A DNA stretch of 64,000 nt. Source: Rhodovulum sulfidophilum (GTDB taxonomy: Bacteria > Pseudomonadota > Alphaproteobacteria > Rhodobacterales > Rhodobacteraceae). Shown one piece after another: positions 24,650 to 33,429 of the stretch. A model generated the notes under the pieces. That model had not been told where the DNA came from. It saw only the letters and a list, made by a program, of their open reading frames with translations, and did not search any database. Made by a program: the position numbers and the translations under genes. The DNA lies in assembly GCA_003241785.1 (NCBI GenBank), contig QFPW01000009.1, forward strand, positions 62,001 through 126,000, written 5' to 3'. Positions within the stretch are counted from its first letter, which is position 1; each line of letters opens with the position of its first letter.

Positions 24650-26875
24650 TCAGTCGCGGTCGCGCGGAATGCTGGTCTTGACCCACTGCAGCACCGCCTG
24701 GAGCCGGTGCAGCTCGAGCGGCTTGTGCAGCAGCGTGATGTCGTCGCGGGCGGCGGCGGCGCGCAGATCGGTGCCGCGATCGGCCGAGACGATCACCGCC
24801 GGGATCGGCCCATGCGCCGCGCGCAGCGCGAGGATCGCGTCGAGCCCGGTCTCGCCGTCGTCGAGCAGGTAGTCGGCCACGATCACGTCCGGCGCGGTGC
24901 CGAGGTCGTCGATGAGCTCGCGCGCGCCGGCGAGGTCGCGCGCCTCGAGCGGGCTGGTGCCCCAGTCCTCGAGCAGCGCGATCATCCCGGCCCGCACCGC
25001 GTCGTCGTTCTCGATCACCATCGCGATCAGGTCGTCGAGCAGCGGCACGCGGTCGGGCTGGCCGTCGCGGTCCTCGCCGAGCCCGGACGCGGGGGGCGCG
25101 AGCGGCACCGAGACGCCGAACCGCGTGCCCCGCCCGACCTCGCTGTCGAGCGTCAGCGGATGGTCGAGGAGCGCGCAGGCGCGCTCGACGATCGCGAGGC
25201 CGAGGCCCATGCCCTGCGGCGTGCCGGGGGAATGCTCGAGGCGGACGAATTCGTCGAAGATCTCGGCGCGGCGGTCGGGCGGAATGCCCGGGCCGGTGTC
25301 GCAGACGAGAAAGCGCAGCCGGTCGTCGCGGCGGACCGCGCCGACGAGCACCTTGCCCTGCTTGGTGTAGCGCAGGGCGTTGACGACCAGGTTCTGCAGG
25401 ATCCGCCGCAGATAGGCCGGGTCGCTCTCGACCCAGAGCGAGCAGGGCATGACGCGCAGCTCGAGCCCGCGCTCGGCGGCGAGGCCCTGGAACTCCTGGT
25501 CGATCGAGCGCAGGAGCGGCGCGACCGGCATCACCGTGACCTCGGTCGAGGCCTTGCCGATGTCGAGGTTCGAGATGTCGAGCAGCGCCCCGAGGATGGT
25601 CTCGACGCTTTCGAAGGCGCTCCGGATCCGGTCGGCGATCGCGCGCTGCTCGATGTCGAGGTTGGTGTGGGTGAGCGAGGAGACGAAGAGCTTCGCCGCG
25701 TTCAGGGGCTGCAGCAGGTCGTGGCTCGAGCTGGCGACGAAGCGCGACTTCGAGGCGTTGGCGCGTTCCGCCTCGTCGCGCGCCGCCTCGAGCTCGCGCG
25801 TCCGCTCGGCGACGCGCTGCTCCAGCGTCTCGTTCGCGTGGTGCATCGCCGCCACCGCCTCGCGCTCCGCCGTCATGTCGGTGAAGCTGATGACGAAGCC
25901 CTGGTCGGGCATCTCCTGGCAGAAGACGTCGAGGATCGCCCCGTCGCTCCGCCGCAGTTCGAGGGCGAGCGGGCCGCCGCGGTCCTCGCGCTCGGCCCAG
26001 GCGCCCAGCGCCTCGAGCTGGGCCGCCGGCGCGAAGCGCGCCCCGGCGCTGAGATAGTCGAGCACCGCGCGGAAGTCGCTGCCCGCCTGGGTCAGCTGCA
26101 TCGGCAGCGAGGCGAGGCGGCGCAGCCGCTGGTTGCAGCCGGCGAGCCGGTGGCGCGGGTCGAAGATCGCGACGCCCTGGGTGATGTGGTCGAGGGTCGC
26201 GCGCAGGAGCCGCGCCTGGTCGTCGAGCAGCCGCTCCCGCTCCTCGCGCTCGCGCCGCACCATGTCGGTGACGTCGGTCTGCACCACCGCCGTGCCGTCG
26301 GACGGGGTGCGATAGGCGCTGACCTGCAGCCAGCGGTCGTTGATGAGCCCGACGAGGAAGACGATCCTCGGGCTGCGATGATCCTTCAGCCGCTGCCGGG
26401 CCCATTCCTCGCGGCTCTCGTCGTTCTCGACCTGCAGATGCTCGCTGCGCGAGACCATGCGGACATAGTCGACGAACTTGAGCCCGGGGCCGAGGCGCGG
26501 CGCCACGTCGGGCAGCTGCGCGGCGAAGCGGCTGTTGCAGAGGATGAGCGCGTCGTCCTGGCCGAAGAGCGCGAAGCCCTCCTGCACCGCCTCGATCGCG
26601 TCGTAGAGGTCGTTGCGCGCCTGCTCCGCCTCCTGGCGGGTGACGTTGAGCCGCGCGTTGGCGATCGACAGCATCTTCATCGTGTCGTCGAGGTCCTTGG
26701 TGCGGGCGCGCACCTGTTCCTCGAGCGCCGCGGCGATCTGGAACTGGGTGAAGCCCGCGCCGCCGCCCTCGGCGATCTCGCGTTCGATCCGCTCCATGAG
26801 CACGTCGGTGATCCGGCGGAGCTTGCGGTTCTCGGTGACGAGATCATCCGCGGGATCGAAGAGCAGGGGGTTCAT
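24650..26875 (-). CDS. PAS hybrid histidine kinase, NahK/ErcS'-like
   Basis: A 741-residue cytoplasmic hybrid kinase without membrane helices. Order: N-terminal coiled coil (about 10-90), PAS domain (about 95-200, EAVQEGFALFGQDDALILCN), second PAS (about 225-340, LDHITQGVAIFDPRHRL), coiled coil, dimerisation domain with SSSHDLLQPLNAAKLF, ATPase domain with NLVVNALRYTKQG, CDTGPGIP and GMGLGLAIV. A C-terminal receiver domain has the phospho-aspartate in VIVADYLLDDG. The SHDLLQPL box is that of NahK/ErcS', which in Pseudomonas pairs with a FIST sensor and controls quinoprotein alcohol oxidation. Here too it is next to a FIST gene and a LuxR-type regulator. FlhS of Paracoccus is a plausible equivalent. 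Confidence 0.85.
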   Translation of the reverse strand: MNPLLFDPADDLVTENRKLRRITDVLMERIEREIAEGGGAGFTQFQIAAALEEQVRARTKDLDDTMKMLSIANARLNVTRQEAEQARNDLYDAIEAVQEGFALFGQDDALILCNSRFAAQLPDVAPRLGPGLKFVDYVRMVSRSEHLQVENDESREEWARQRLKDHRSPRIVFLVGLINDRWLQVSAYRTPSDGTAVVQTDVTDMVRREREERERLLDDQARLLRATLDHITQGVAIFDPRHRLAGCNQRLRRLASLPMQLTQAGSDFRAVLDYLSAGARFAPAAQLEALGAWAEREDRGGPLALELRRSDGAILDVFCQEMPDQGFVISFTDMTAEREAVAAMHHANETLEQRVAERTRELEAARDEAERANASKSRFVASSSHDLLQPLNAAKLFVSSLTHTNLDIEQRAIADRIRSAFESVETILGALLDISNLDIGKASTEVTVMPVAPLLRSIDQEFQGLAAERGLELRVMPCSLWVESDPAYLRRILQNLVVNALRYTKQGKVLVGAVRRDDRLRFLVCDTGPGIPPDRRAEIFDEFVRLEHSPGTPQGMGLGLAIVERACALLDHPLTLDSEVGRGTRFGVSVPLAPPASGLGEDRDGQPDRVPLLDDLIAMVIENDDAVRAGMIALLEDWGTSPLEARDLAGARELIDDLGTAPDVIVADYLLDDGETGLDAILALRAAHGPIPAVIVSADRGTDLRAAAARDDITLLHKPLELHRLQAVLQWVKTSIPRDRD

Positions 26876-26876
26876 C

Positions 26877-28052
26877 TCATCGCTCCGGAGGCGGATAGAT
26901 CGCGACGCCGGTGAAGGTCTGGTTCACGTGCAGCATGTTGAGCTGCTCGCCGTAGCTGTTGAAGCCGACCACGTTGTGGCGCGCGAGCGTCTGCGACATC
27001 GTGCCCTTGACCTGGGTCTCCTCGATCTCGAGCCGGCGCAGGATGCACTCGCAGGCGATGATCGCCTCGGGCGGCCCGTCCGGCGACAGGGCGTCGAGCG
27101 AGCGTTCGAGATGCGCCGAGATCTCCTGACCCTCGGCGAGGGTCAGCACCTGGCCCGCGTCGACGGCGGAGAGAAACTTCAGGTCGCCGTTCGGCTCGAC
27201 CTGCTGGATCGCGCAGACGTGGTGATTGCCGCCGATCCGCACCACCACGGGATGCGCGGCGAAGATGAAGGGCGAAAGCTGGTCCGGGTCGCGGCCGAGC
27301 GCGCGGGCGTAGGCGCGCGCCGCGGGCTCGGCGTTGATCTCCATCACCAGCCGCCGCGACGGATCGGCCGCGGTGACGACCATGCGCTGCGCGGTCGGGA
27401 GCAGGTGGTCGAAGCGGAAGACCTTCACGCGGCAGTTGGTGCGGATGAAGGCGAGCACCGCCGTGTTCGAGCGGAAGGCGCCGTCGGCGAGCACGAAGGT
27501 ACGCTCGAAATTCACCCCGTCCGCCGCCGAACCGCCGAAGAGCGGCGCGCCGCCGAGCGCCGGGCCGAGCGCCGAGACGAACTGCTCCTCGCGGAGCGAC
27601 AGCCCGTCCGAGAGCAGGAAGGCGAATTCGTTCGGCCAGGTGGGCACCGACCCGGCGAGGCCGTTGCGCAGGCGCAGCACGTCCTGGATCGAGAGGTGGC
27701 GCGAGAATTGCTCAAGGTCGGGGATCATCAGCGTCTGGGCGCGGAAATTCGCGGTGGGCAGCGCCACGCCGACGATCGCCCCGTCGAGATAGCCGTGGGC
27801 GCCGATCTCGCCCGCCGTCGTCGCGCCGATCACGGTCTGGCCCGGAAACTGCCGCATCACCGCCGCCGAGACCGCGTCGGTCGAGCGGTTGGCGGAGACG
27901 AAGAGGATCACCAGCGCGAACGGACCCGGTCCAAGCCCCGCCCGAACCTCGGCCACGGCGGCGAAATCATCGCTGCGCAACGACTGCGCGCGGCGGACGC
28001 GATCATGAAGCGGACCTGGTCGTTCTTCGACGACTCTGAGCGTTTCTCCCAT
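26877..28052 (-). CDS. FIST-domain sensor, NosP-like
   Basis: A 391-residue protein with a FIST_N domain (about 40-220: PFALVILFVSANRSTDAVSAAV, TVIGATTAGEIG, LFGGSAADG) and a FIST_C domain (about 225-375: FIFAAHPVVVRIGGNHHVCAI, RHNVVGFNSYGEQ). FIST proteins bind small ligands. NosP of Pseudomonas and Vibrio is a haem-binding FIST protein that senses nitric oxide and inhibits its partner NahK. The length and the adjacent NahK-like kinase one base downstream make the NosP assignment reasonable. Whether this copy binds haem cannot be decided here; several histidines are available (IGGNHHVCAI). Confidence 0.82.
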   Translation of the reverse strand: MGETLRVVEERPGPLHDRVRRAQSLRSDDFAAVAEVRAGLGPGPFALVILFVSANRSTDAVSAAVMRQFPGQTVIGATTAGEIGAHGYLDGAIVGVALPTANFRAQTLMIPDLEQFSRHLSIQDVLRLRNGLAGSVPTWPNEFAFLLSDGLSLREEQFVSALGPALGGAPLFGGSAADGVNFERTFVLADGAFRSNTAVLAFIRTNCRVKVFRFDHLLPTAQRMVVTAADPSRRLVMEINAEPAARAYARALGRDPDQLSPFIFAAHPVVVRIGGNHHVCAIQQVEPNGDLKFLSAVDAGQVLTLAEGQEISAHLERSLDALSPDGPPEAIIACECILRRLEIEETQVKGTMSQTLARHNVVGFNSYGEQLNMLHVNQTFTGVAIYPPPER

Positions 28053-28063
28053 GGCCGTCGAGG

Positions 28064-28774
28064 TTAGTCGCCCTTGGTATCGGAGCGCAAGATCGACGCG
28101 AAGCTCGCCTTGTTGGCGACCAGAACGGCCTGCGTACGGCTTTGCGCGCCGAGCTTCCGAAGGATGGCGGTGATATGCGCCTTGACCGTCGTCTCGGCGA
28201 TCGAGAGCTCGTAGGCGATCTGCTTGTTCGGCTTGCCCTCGCAGACGAGGTCGAGGATCCGCGCCTGCTGCGCCGTCAGGTCCGAGAGTCGCGCCGCCGG
28301 GTCGACCGCCTTGGCCGGCGACTGCGCCTTCGGCGCCACGTAGCTGTCGGGGGTGAAGGTCTCGCCGGCCCAGATCTGGGTGAAGGCCTTCACGAAGACC
28401 TCGCGCGCCGAATGCTTCGGGATGAAGCCCGCCGCGCCGGCCTGGATCACCGAGGTGATGATCCGGCTGTCCTGGAAGGACGAGACGACGATCACCGGGA
28501 TCCCGGGCGCCGCCGACTTCAGCCGCACGAGCCCGTCGAGCCCCGCCACGTCGGGCAGGTTGAGGTCGAGCAGGATCGCGTCCGGCCCCTCGCCGGCGCG
28601 CAGCTTCGCCAGACCGTCGGCGAGGCAGTTCGCGGTGGTGATGGTCGAGACGCCGAGCGCGCCGCTCAGCGTCATGGCGAGGGCCTCGCAGAACAGCGGA
28701 TGATCGTCGACCACCATGACATGCTGCGCGCCCTGGCCAGGGGGGTTGGTAATCGAAATCACGGCCGACCGCAT
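28064..28774 (-). CDS. LuxR/NarL-type response regulator (FlhR/ErbR-like)
   Basis: A 236-residue regulator. The receiver domain (about 17-135) has VVDDHPLF, the phospho-aspartate in AILLDLNLPDV, SSFQDSR and the conserved lysine in FIPKHSA. The C-terminal helix-turn-helix (about 165-225) reads LTAQQARILDLVCEGKPNKQIAYEL followed by VKAHITAILRKLGA. It begins the operon regulator-FIST-kinase. LuxR-type regulators paired with such kinases (FlhR in Paracoccus, ErbR/AgmR in Pseudomonas) activate quinoprotein dehydrogenase and formaldehyde genes. Control of xoxF or flhA nearby is an inference. Confidence 0.87.
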   Translation of the reverse strand: MRSAVISITNPPGQGAQHVMVVDDHPLFCEALAMTLSGALGVSTITTANCLADGLAKLRAGEGPDAILLDLNLPDVAGLDGLVRLKSAAPGIPVIVVSSFQDSRIITSVIQAGAAGFIPKHSAREVFVKAFTQIWAGETFTPDSYVAPKAQSPAKAVDPAARLSDLTAQQARILDLVCEGKPNKQIAYELSIAETTVKAHITAILRKLGAQSRTQAVLVANKASFASILRSDTKGD

Positions 28775-29126
28775 GCGATCATCCTCAAGTCAATGCCCCG
28801 CGATGCTAGCAGACACTTCGACTCCGAGGATATTAGACCAAAGGTGCACGCAACTCCCGGGCGTCGCGGCGGCCCCCCGGGGCGCGCGCCGGGCGATCCG
28901 CCGGGCCCGGCGGCGTGAAACCGAGCTTCGCGCATGGGTGTTTCCTTCCTTCGCGGGCGCGCACGGGGCGCGTGCGCTCGCGCGGCAGCTTGGACCTTTC
29001 CGCGGCGCGAGCCAAGCGGAGCGATACCAAGGTGCGAGATCGGCGGGAGACGTATTGCCGCCCCGCGCCGGAGGACTAAGATCGGCGGCAAGAGCGACGG
29101 CGAACCGTCGTGGGGAGGATACCGGT
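28775..29126. other. Divergent intergenic region of 352 bases
   Basis: Lies between the response regulator (minus) and the exported protein at 29127 (plus). I see no credible gene. A GC-rich block at about 28858-28917 can form alternative hairpins (GGCCCCCCGGGGC; CCGCCGGGCCCGGCGG). GGGGAGGAT before 29127 is the ribosome binding site of the next gene. Promoters for both directions must lie here but no hexamer pair stands out. Confidence 0.5.
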
Positions 29127-29822
29127 ATGACAGCTGCGAAGGCATTGGGGCGCCGCGCCGGCGCCATGGCGCTCGTGCTCGCGCTCGGCGCGGGAGGGGC
29201 GGCCGCCGCGGGCGAGGCCCAGGACCGGCTCTTCGCGCTGCACGCGCTCGGCGGCGTCGAGACCGGGCAGACGCTGGTCTACGACTTCTCCCGGCGGGGC
29301 GACTTCCCGGCCGGGACGCTGACGCCGGTCGCGGATGGCGAGGCGCGGCTCCGGCTCGCCCCGGGCGAGGGTGACAAGGGCCGCGCGGCGATCGCCGAGC
29401 TCCGCGACGGCCAGACGGTGATCGCGCGCTTCGATCCCTTCCCGGGCGACGCCGGCAACCCGATGTTCATGGTCTTCATGGAGGAGGCCGTGGCCGGCAT
29501 GTCCAAGATCACCGGCGGCAGCTCCTTCTACATCCGCAACCGGATGCGCGAGGCGCTCGGCGCGCAGGACGCGGTCGAGGCGGTCGAGGTCGCCTACGAC
29601 GGCCGCGAGGTCGCGGCGCGCAGGCTGACCTTCCAGCCGTTCCTGCGCGACAAGAACGCGGCCAAGATGGGCGCGCCCTTCGTCGATCTCGCGATCAGCT
29701 TCGTGATGAGCGACGAGGTCCCGGGCGAGTTCCTGTCGATGGAGGCGGTCACCGGGCCCGGCGAGGGCGGCGAGCCGCTGATGGATCTGAAGCTGGACCT
29801 GACCAAGGTCGAGGAGGGCTGA
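29127..29822 (+). CDS. Exported protein of unknown function
   Basis: I do not recognise a named family. The 231-residue protein has a signal peptide (residues 1-28: RRAGAMALVLALGAGGAAAAGEA). The mature part has no cysteine and reads like a single beta-rich periplasmic domain (QTLVYDFSRRGDFPAG, MSDEVPGEFLSMEAVTG). A strong ribosome binding site (GGGGAGGAT) supports the start. It forms a pair with the next exported gene three bases downstream. Divergent from the kinase/regulator operon and inside the methanol island, so it may be a periplasmic accessory of methanol or formaldehyde oxidation; this is context only. Confidence 0.7.
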   Translation: MTAAKALGRRAGAMALVLALGAGGAAAAGEAQDRLFALHALGGVETGQTLVYDFSRRGDFPAGTLTPVADGEARLRLAPGEGDKGRAAIAELRDGQTVIARFDPFPGDAGNPMFMVFMEEAVAGMSKITGGSSFYIRNRMREALGAQDAVEAVEVAYDGREVAARRLTFQPFLRDKNAAKMGAPFVDLAISFVMSDEVPGEFLSMEAVTGPGEGGEPLMDLKLDLTKVEEG

Positions 29823-29825
29823 GCG

Positions 29826-30206
29826 ATGCGGGGATGGATGGCACTGGCGGCGGCGGTCGCGCTGATGGGCGCGCCGGGTTCGGCGCAGCAGGTGAGCGTG
29901 CCGGCGGACGTCGACCTCGGCGCCGCGCTCGCCAACGACTACCCGACCGAGGCGCGGGCGGATTACGTCTTCGTCTGCATGGCGACGAATGGCCAGACTC
30001 GCGAGGCGCTGCGGCGCTGCTCCTGCTCGATCGACGTGATCGCCTCGATCCTGCCCTACGAGAAATACGTCGACGCCGAGACGGTGCTGACCATGCGGCA
30101 GGTGCAGGGCGAGCGGGTGGGGATGATGCGCACGGCCGCCGTGGCGAATGACTTCGTGCGCGACCTGAAGCGCGCCCAGGCCGAGGGCGATGTGCGCTGC
30201 TTCTGA
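29826..30206 (+). CDS. Small exported protein with a C-S-C motif
   Basis: A 126-residue protein with a signal peptide (MRGWMALAAAVALMGAPGSAQ). The mature part carries cysteines in YVFVCMATNG, RRCSCSIDVIASILPYEKY and the C-terminal VRCF: four in all, probably two disulfides. The helical stretch resembles small periplasmic proteins annotated as hypothetical beside quinoprotein genes, but I cannot name a family. It begins three bases after the preceding exported gene and is cotranscribed with it. Confidence 0.7.
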   Translation: MRGWMALAAAVALMGAPGSAQQVSVPADVDLGAALANDYPTEARADYVFVCMATNGQTREALRRCSCSIDVIASILPYEKYVDAETVLTMRQVQGERVGMMRTAAVANDFVRDLKRAQAEGDVRCF

Positions 30207-30225
30207 CCGCGTCGGGAAGGGCGGC

Positions 30226-31080
30226 TCAGCTGCCGAGCGGGAAGCTGCCCTCGAAATTCTGGCCATCCGTGTCATGGGCGCGGAGGGTCAGCGACTCCCC
30301 CGCGCCCGAGTCGGTATAGCGGAAGCGGAAGGTCGGATCCTCGCTGATCGAGATGCCGCCCTCCACCTTGAACAGCGTCTCGTCGCCCTGGGCGACCTCG
30401 AACGTGTCAATGAACCGCGCGGGCACGAAGAGATGCGTGACCTGGTCGCGCTGCAGGCCCGAGTAGTTCGGGTGGCGCAGCATCACCTGCGCCTCGCGGC
30501 GCGTGCCGGAGGCGGCGGGTTCGGCGGCGTACCAGCGCGCCTTCATCTGGCCGAGCGCGGCGAGCGCGGCGGCGGCGTCCTTGGACGCGGGCGCCGAGCA
30601 GCCGCCGGCGGCGCGGACGTAACGCCCGGTCATGTGGAGCGTCCCGTCCTCGGTCTCGGCGATCGCGCGCACGTTCGAATAGGCGTTGACCCGGATCCGC
30701 GTCTCGAGATCGAGCGGCCCCATCGCCGGCCCGAAGGTGAAGACCGCGGCCACCGGCGACGGGTTCTCGTCGACGACGAGGGTCAGCCTGGCGATGCGCG
30801 GCGTGCCGTCCTTCTGCACGAGGCGGATCGGTACGATCGCCGCGTCCTCGGCGCGGAACGGCGCCTCGAGCGTGAAGAGGTCGGCGCCGTCGGTGATCTC
30901 GCCGTCTCCCACGACGTCGCCCCGGATCTCGTCCCAGCTCTGGCTCGGCCGCATCGACGTGTCGCGCCCGGCATCGGTCTCGGCGCGCGGCGGGCCGGCG
31001 GCGGGGATGGCGAGGGCGAGGATCAGCGCGAGGACGCCGGCGAACCGGGCGGCCGCGCGGCGCGGGGCATGATGCGACAT
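30226..31080 (-). CDS. Quinoprotein dehydrogenase-associated SoxYZ-like carrier
   Basis: A 284-residue exported protein (signal peptide about 1-34). A SoxY-like N-terminal domain (about 45-160) ends with RAAGGCSAP: Cys161 corresponds to the sulfur-carrying cysteine of the SoxY GGCGG tail. A SoxZ-like domain follows (about 175-284; VMLRHPNYSGLQRDQVTHLFVPARFIDTF). This SoxY-SoxZ fusion is known as a companion of PQQ-dependent dehydrogenases, where its cargo and role are unresolved. No other sox genes are here. Divergent from the metallohydrolase at 31158, the partner expected from the same system. Confidence 0.88.
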   Translation of the reverse strand: MSHHAPRRAAARFAGVLALILALAIPAAGPPRAETDAGRDTSMRPSQSWDEIRGDVVGDGEITDGADLFTLEAPFRAEDAAIVPIRLVQKDGTPRIARLTLVVDENPSPVAAVFTFGPAMGPLDLETRIRVNAYSNVRAIAETEDGTLHMTGRYVRAAGGCSAPASKDAAAALAALGQMKARWYAAEPAASGTRREAQVMLRHPNYSGLQRDQVTHLFVPARFIDTFEVAQGDETLFKVEGGISISEDPTFRFRYTDSGAGESLTLRAHDTDGQNFEGSFPLGS

Positions 31081-31157
31081 GACGGGCTTCCTCCCACGAA
31101 GCGGGCGTCAGCATACGCCTGCGCCCCCTCCTTTCGGAGCGGGACATTGGTGTCGGC

Positions 31158-32183
31158 ATGATCGAGCTGCTGATGGACCTCTGCCTCGCCGCCGCGCCGG
31201 AGCAGTGCGCGCGGCATCTGCTGCCCGGGCCCTGCGTCGAACAGCGCGCCGAGGACTGGGTCGCGGCGCGGCCGGAGCTGGTGCTCAGGGGCACGTCCTG
31301 CGGCGATCCGGCCGAGCTGCCCGCGCTCGCCGTCACCGAGATCGCGCCCGGCGTCTTCGTGCATCCCGGGCGCCAGGAGACGCCCACGCCCGCGAACGCG
31401 GGCGACGAGGCCAATCTCGGCTTCGTGATCGGCGATACCACCGTGGCGGTGATCGACGCCGGCGGCTCGCGCCAGGTGGCGGAGGCGCTCTACGCCGCGA
31501 TTCGCGCCCGCACCGACCTGCCCATCGGCTGGCTCGCGCTCACCCACATGCATCCCGACCATACGCTCGGCACCGAATTTTTCGCCGAGGCGGGGGCGCG
31601 GGTGATCGGGCACGCGCGGCTGACCGACGCGCTCCTGAACCGCGCCGACACCTATGCCGAGGCGGCGTCCCGGACCATGGGGCCGCTGGTAGCGCTGGGC
31701 GCGGCGACGGTGACGCCGGACGAGACGGTCGCGCCCGGCGCCCCGCGCGAGATCGACCTCGGCGGCCGGGTGCTGCGGCTCGAGGCCTGGCCGACCGCGC
31801 ATACCGACAACGACCTCACCGTGCGCGATCTCGCGACCGACAGCTGGTTCCTCGGCGATCTGGTCTTCGACGGGCGGACGCCCTCGATGGACGGATCGGT
31901 GCTCGGCTGGCTCGAGCTGCTCGGGCGGCTCGAAGCGATGCCGGCGGCGCGGGTGGTGCCCGGCCATGGCGCCGCGAGCCTGCCCTGGCCCGCCGGCGCG
32001 GAGCCGACGCGCGGCTATTTCGAGGCGCTGGTGGCCGAAACCCGCGCCGCGCTGGCCGCCGGGGAAAGCCTCGGCGCCGCGAGCGCCCATGTCGGCGCCG
32101 ACCTCCGGAACGGCTGGTTGTTGTTTGACGATTTCAATGCGCGCAACGCGACCGCGATCTACCGCGAGCTGGAGTGGGAATAG
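31158..32183 (+). CDS. Quinoprotein relay system zinc metallohydrolase (SoxH-related, type 2)
   Basis: A 341-residue metallo-beta-lactamase-fold protein. The zinc motif THMHPDHTLG (about residue 132), the later GHARL, TAHTDNDLTV and VVPGHG give the dinuclear site. The family accompanies PQQ dehydrogenases and the SoxYZ-like carrier; its reaction is unknown. Unusually the first 50 residues (MIELLMDLCLAAAPEQC..., cysteines 9, 17, 26, 48) match the two small proteins encoded at 32385 and 33430, so the enzyme carries a four-cysteine N-terminal domain. No conventional signal peptide: the N-terminus is short and only mildly hydrophobic, so export is uncertain. Confidence 0.87.
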   Translation: MIELLMDLCLAAAPEQCARHLLPGPCVEQRAEDWVAARPELVLRGTSCGDPAELPALAVTEIAPGVFVHPGRQETPTPANAGDEANLGFVIGDTTVAVIDAGGSRQVAEALYAAIRARTDLPIGWLALTHMHPDHTLGTEFFAEAGARVIGHARLTDALLNRADTYAEAASRTMGPLVALGAATVTPDETVAPGAPREIDLGGRVLRLEAWPTAHTDNDLTVRDLATDSWFLGDLVFDGRTPSMDGSVLGWLELLGRLEAMPAARVVPGHGAASLPWPAGAEPTRGYFEALVAETRAALAAGESLGAASAHVGADLRNGWLLFDDFNARNATAIYRELEWE

Positions 32184-32249
32184 GGGCCTTTCCGCGGCGC
32201 GGCATGGATTGCGCTTTGGGATTCGCCGGGCGTGCCGTACGATTCTGGT

Positions 32250-32289
32250 CGGGATATTTATCCCGCATGATTCGGGACATTTAACTCGG
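32250..32289 (+). promoter_or_regulatory. Tandem ATTTA-centred palindromes ahead of the small Cys4 gene
   Basis: CGGGATATTTATCCCG at 32250-32265, nearly self-complementary, is followed 23 bases on by a related CGGGACATTTAACTCG (12 of 16 identical). Two similar elements about two helical turns apart look like a double operator. A GGCGCCGCC-CC-GGCGGCGCC hairpin lies further on at 32341-32360, just before the ribosome binding site of the gene at 32385. Confidence 0.45.
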
Positions 32290-32384
32290 AATCGCCGTAT
32301 TCAAAGACTTTTCCCCCGGGAGGGGAGCCCGTTGACCCAAGGCGCCGCCCCGGCGGCGCCGCCAGCCACGTCAAAGGGAATTAC

Positions 32385-32618
32385 ATGATTGAACTCGTCT
32401 TTCTCGCCTGCCTGAGGACCGCGCCGCTGGATTGCCAGGAAAAGGTCGTCAAGTTCATGCCCGCGGCCAACGCCGCGCTCTGCATGATCCAGGCCCAGCC
32501 CGAGCTCGCCTCGTGGGTCAGCTCGCACCCCGAGCGGCGGATCGCGAAATGGGGCTGCCGCGACATGCGCGAGGATGTCGCCGAGCGCAACGATCCCGCG
32601 GCGCAACCGCCGCTCTGA
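32385..32618 (+). CDS. Small Cys4 protein, homologous to the metallohydrolase N-terminus
   Basis: A 77-residue protein starting MIELVFLACLRTAPLDCQ. Four cysteines lie at 9, 17, 33 and 58; between them is QPELASW and before the last one RRIAKWGC. The same pattern (MIEL-x4-C-x7-C ... QPEL-A-W-x4-HP ... W-x-C) is found in the 71-residue protein at 33430 and, looser, at the N-terminus of the relay hydrolase. It is not a named family to my knowledge. The identical spacing of the first two cysteines suggests a conserved disulfide or metal site. Start supported by AAAGGGAA before the ATG. Confidence 0.75.
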   Translation: MIELVFLACLRTAPLDCQEKVVKFMPAANAALCMIQAQPELASWVSSHPERRIAKWGCRDMREDVAERNDPAAQPPL

Positions 32619-32649
32619 CCACGGCCCGGAGCGACGGCCGGGCGTCGGC

Positions 32650-33282
32650 TCAGCTCGTCTCGGCGAGGATCCGGGCGATCGCGAAGGCGCGCTGTTCGAG
32701 CAGCACGGGCGTTTCGCAGACATAGGTCAGCGACTGCGCCCGCTCGCGATAGACGCGGATGTCCCAGTTGAGCTTGTCCTGCGCCTCCTCGACCTTGTCG
32801 AGGTCGGCGTCGGGGTCGGCGCGCATCGCGTCGAACGCCGCCTGCTCGGCCTTGACCTCGTCCGACAGGCTCACCTGGCGGTGGGCGTAGCGACTGATGC
32901 CCCCCATGACCTCGTGGCGCTCGGCGTCGATCCGGTCGAGCACGCCGGTGAAGAGCAGCGCCATCCGGCCCGGCCGTTCCCCGGGCTCGACGGTCGCCGC
33001 GTATTGCCGGGCGAGCGCGGTCACCTCCTCGAGCGAGGTCCGGCGCGCCGCCATCACCCGGGCGAGCCGCGCGATCTCGGGGTCGTCCTCCCAGTTTCCC
33101 TCGGCGGGCGCGCCCGACCACATCTGCCCGACCGACAGCGACGGCACCTTGCGCTGGATGCAGGGCCAGTCCGGATCGGTGCTCTGGTCGGCGGCCCGGG
33201 CGGCGGCGCCGGGCGCGAGGCCGGGGCCGAGGACGGCGATCGCCAGCGCGGCGAGAACGCCGAGAGCGGGTTTATGGGGCAT
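32650..33282 (-). CDS. Exported helical protein of the quinoprotein island
   Basis: A 210-residue protein with a signal peptide (about 1-31, ending AARA). The mature sequence begins with DPDWPCIQRKVPSLSVGQMWSG and ends with CETPVLLEQRAFAIARIL, so two cysteines bracket a mainly helical domain (EEAQDKLNWDIRVYRERAQSL). I know this DWPC-IQRKVP start only as a conserved hypothetical protein of alphaproteobacteria, not as a characterised family. It lies between the two small Cys4 genes, on the opposite strand. A role in the periplasm alongside XoxF is inferred from context only. Confidence 0.72.
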   Translation of the reverse strand: MPHKPALGVLAALAIAVLGPGLAPGAAARAADQSTDPDWPCIQRKVPSLSVGQMWSGAPAEGNWEDDPEIARLARVMAARRTSLEEVTALARQYAATVEPGERPGRMALLFTGVLDRIDAERHEVMGGISRYAHRQVSLSDEVKAEQAAFDAMRADPDADLDKVEEAQDKLNWDIRVYRERAQSLTYVCETPVLLEQRAFAIARILAETS

Positions 33283-33429
33283 GCGGGTTTCCTCCGATCG
33301 ACGCGACGCCGTTCCGTCGCGGCGTTTATTGACTTGTCCGGCGGGGCGCCTTGGTCAAGACTGCGTGCTTCGGCGAAGCGAAATGTCGGCGGTCCGGACC
33401 CGCGTGGTCCACGCCTGGGAGGCCCTCGC

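Noticed and set aside
30226..31080. A sox thiosulfate oxidation cluster because of the SoxYZ-like protein
   Set aside because: No soxA, soxB, soxX or soxCD is nearby, and the SoxY-SoxZ fusion with GGC in the middle is the form known from quinoprotein loci.
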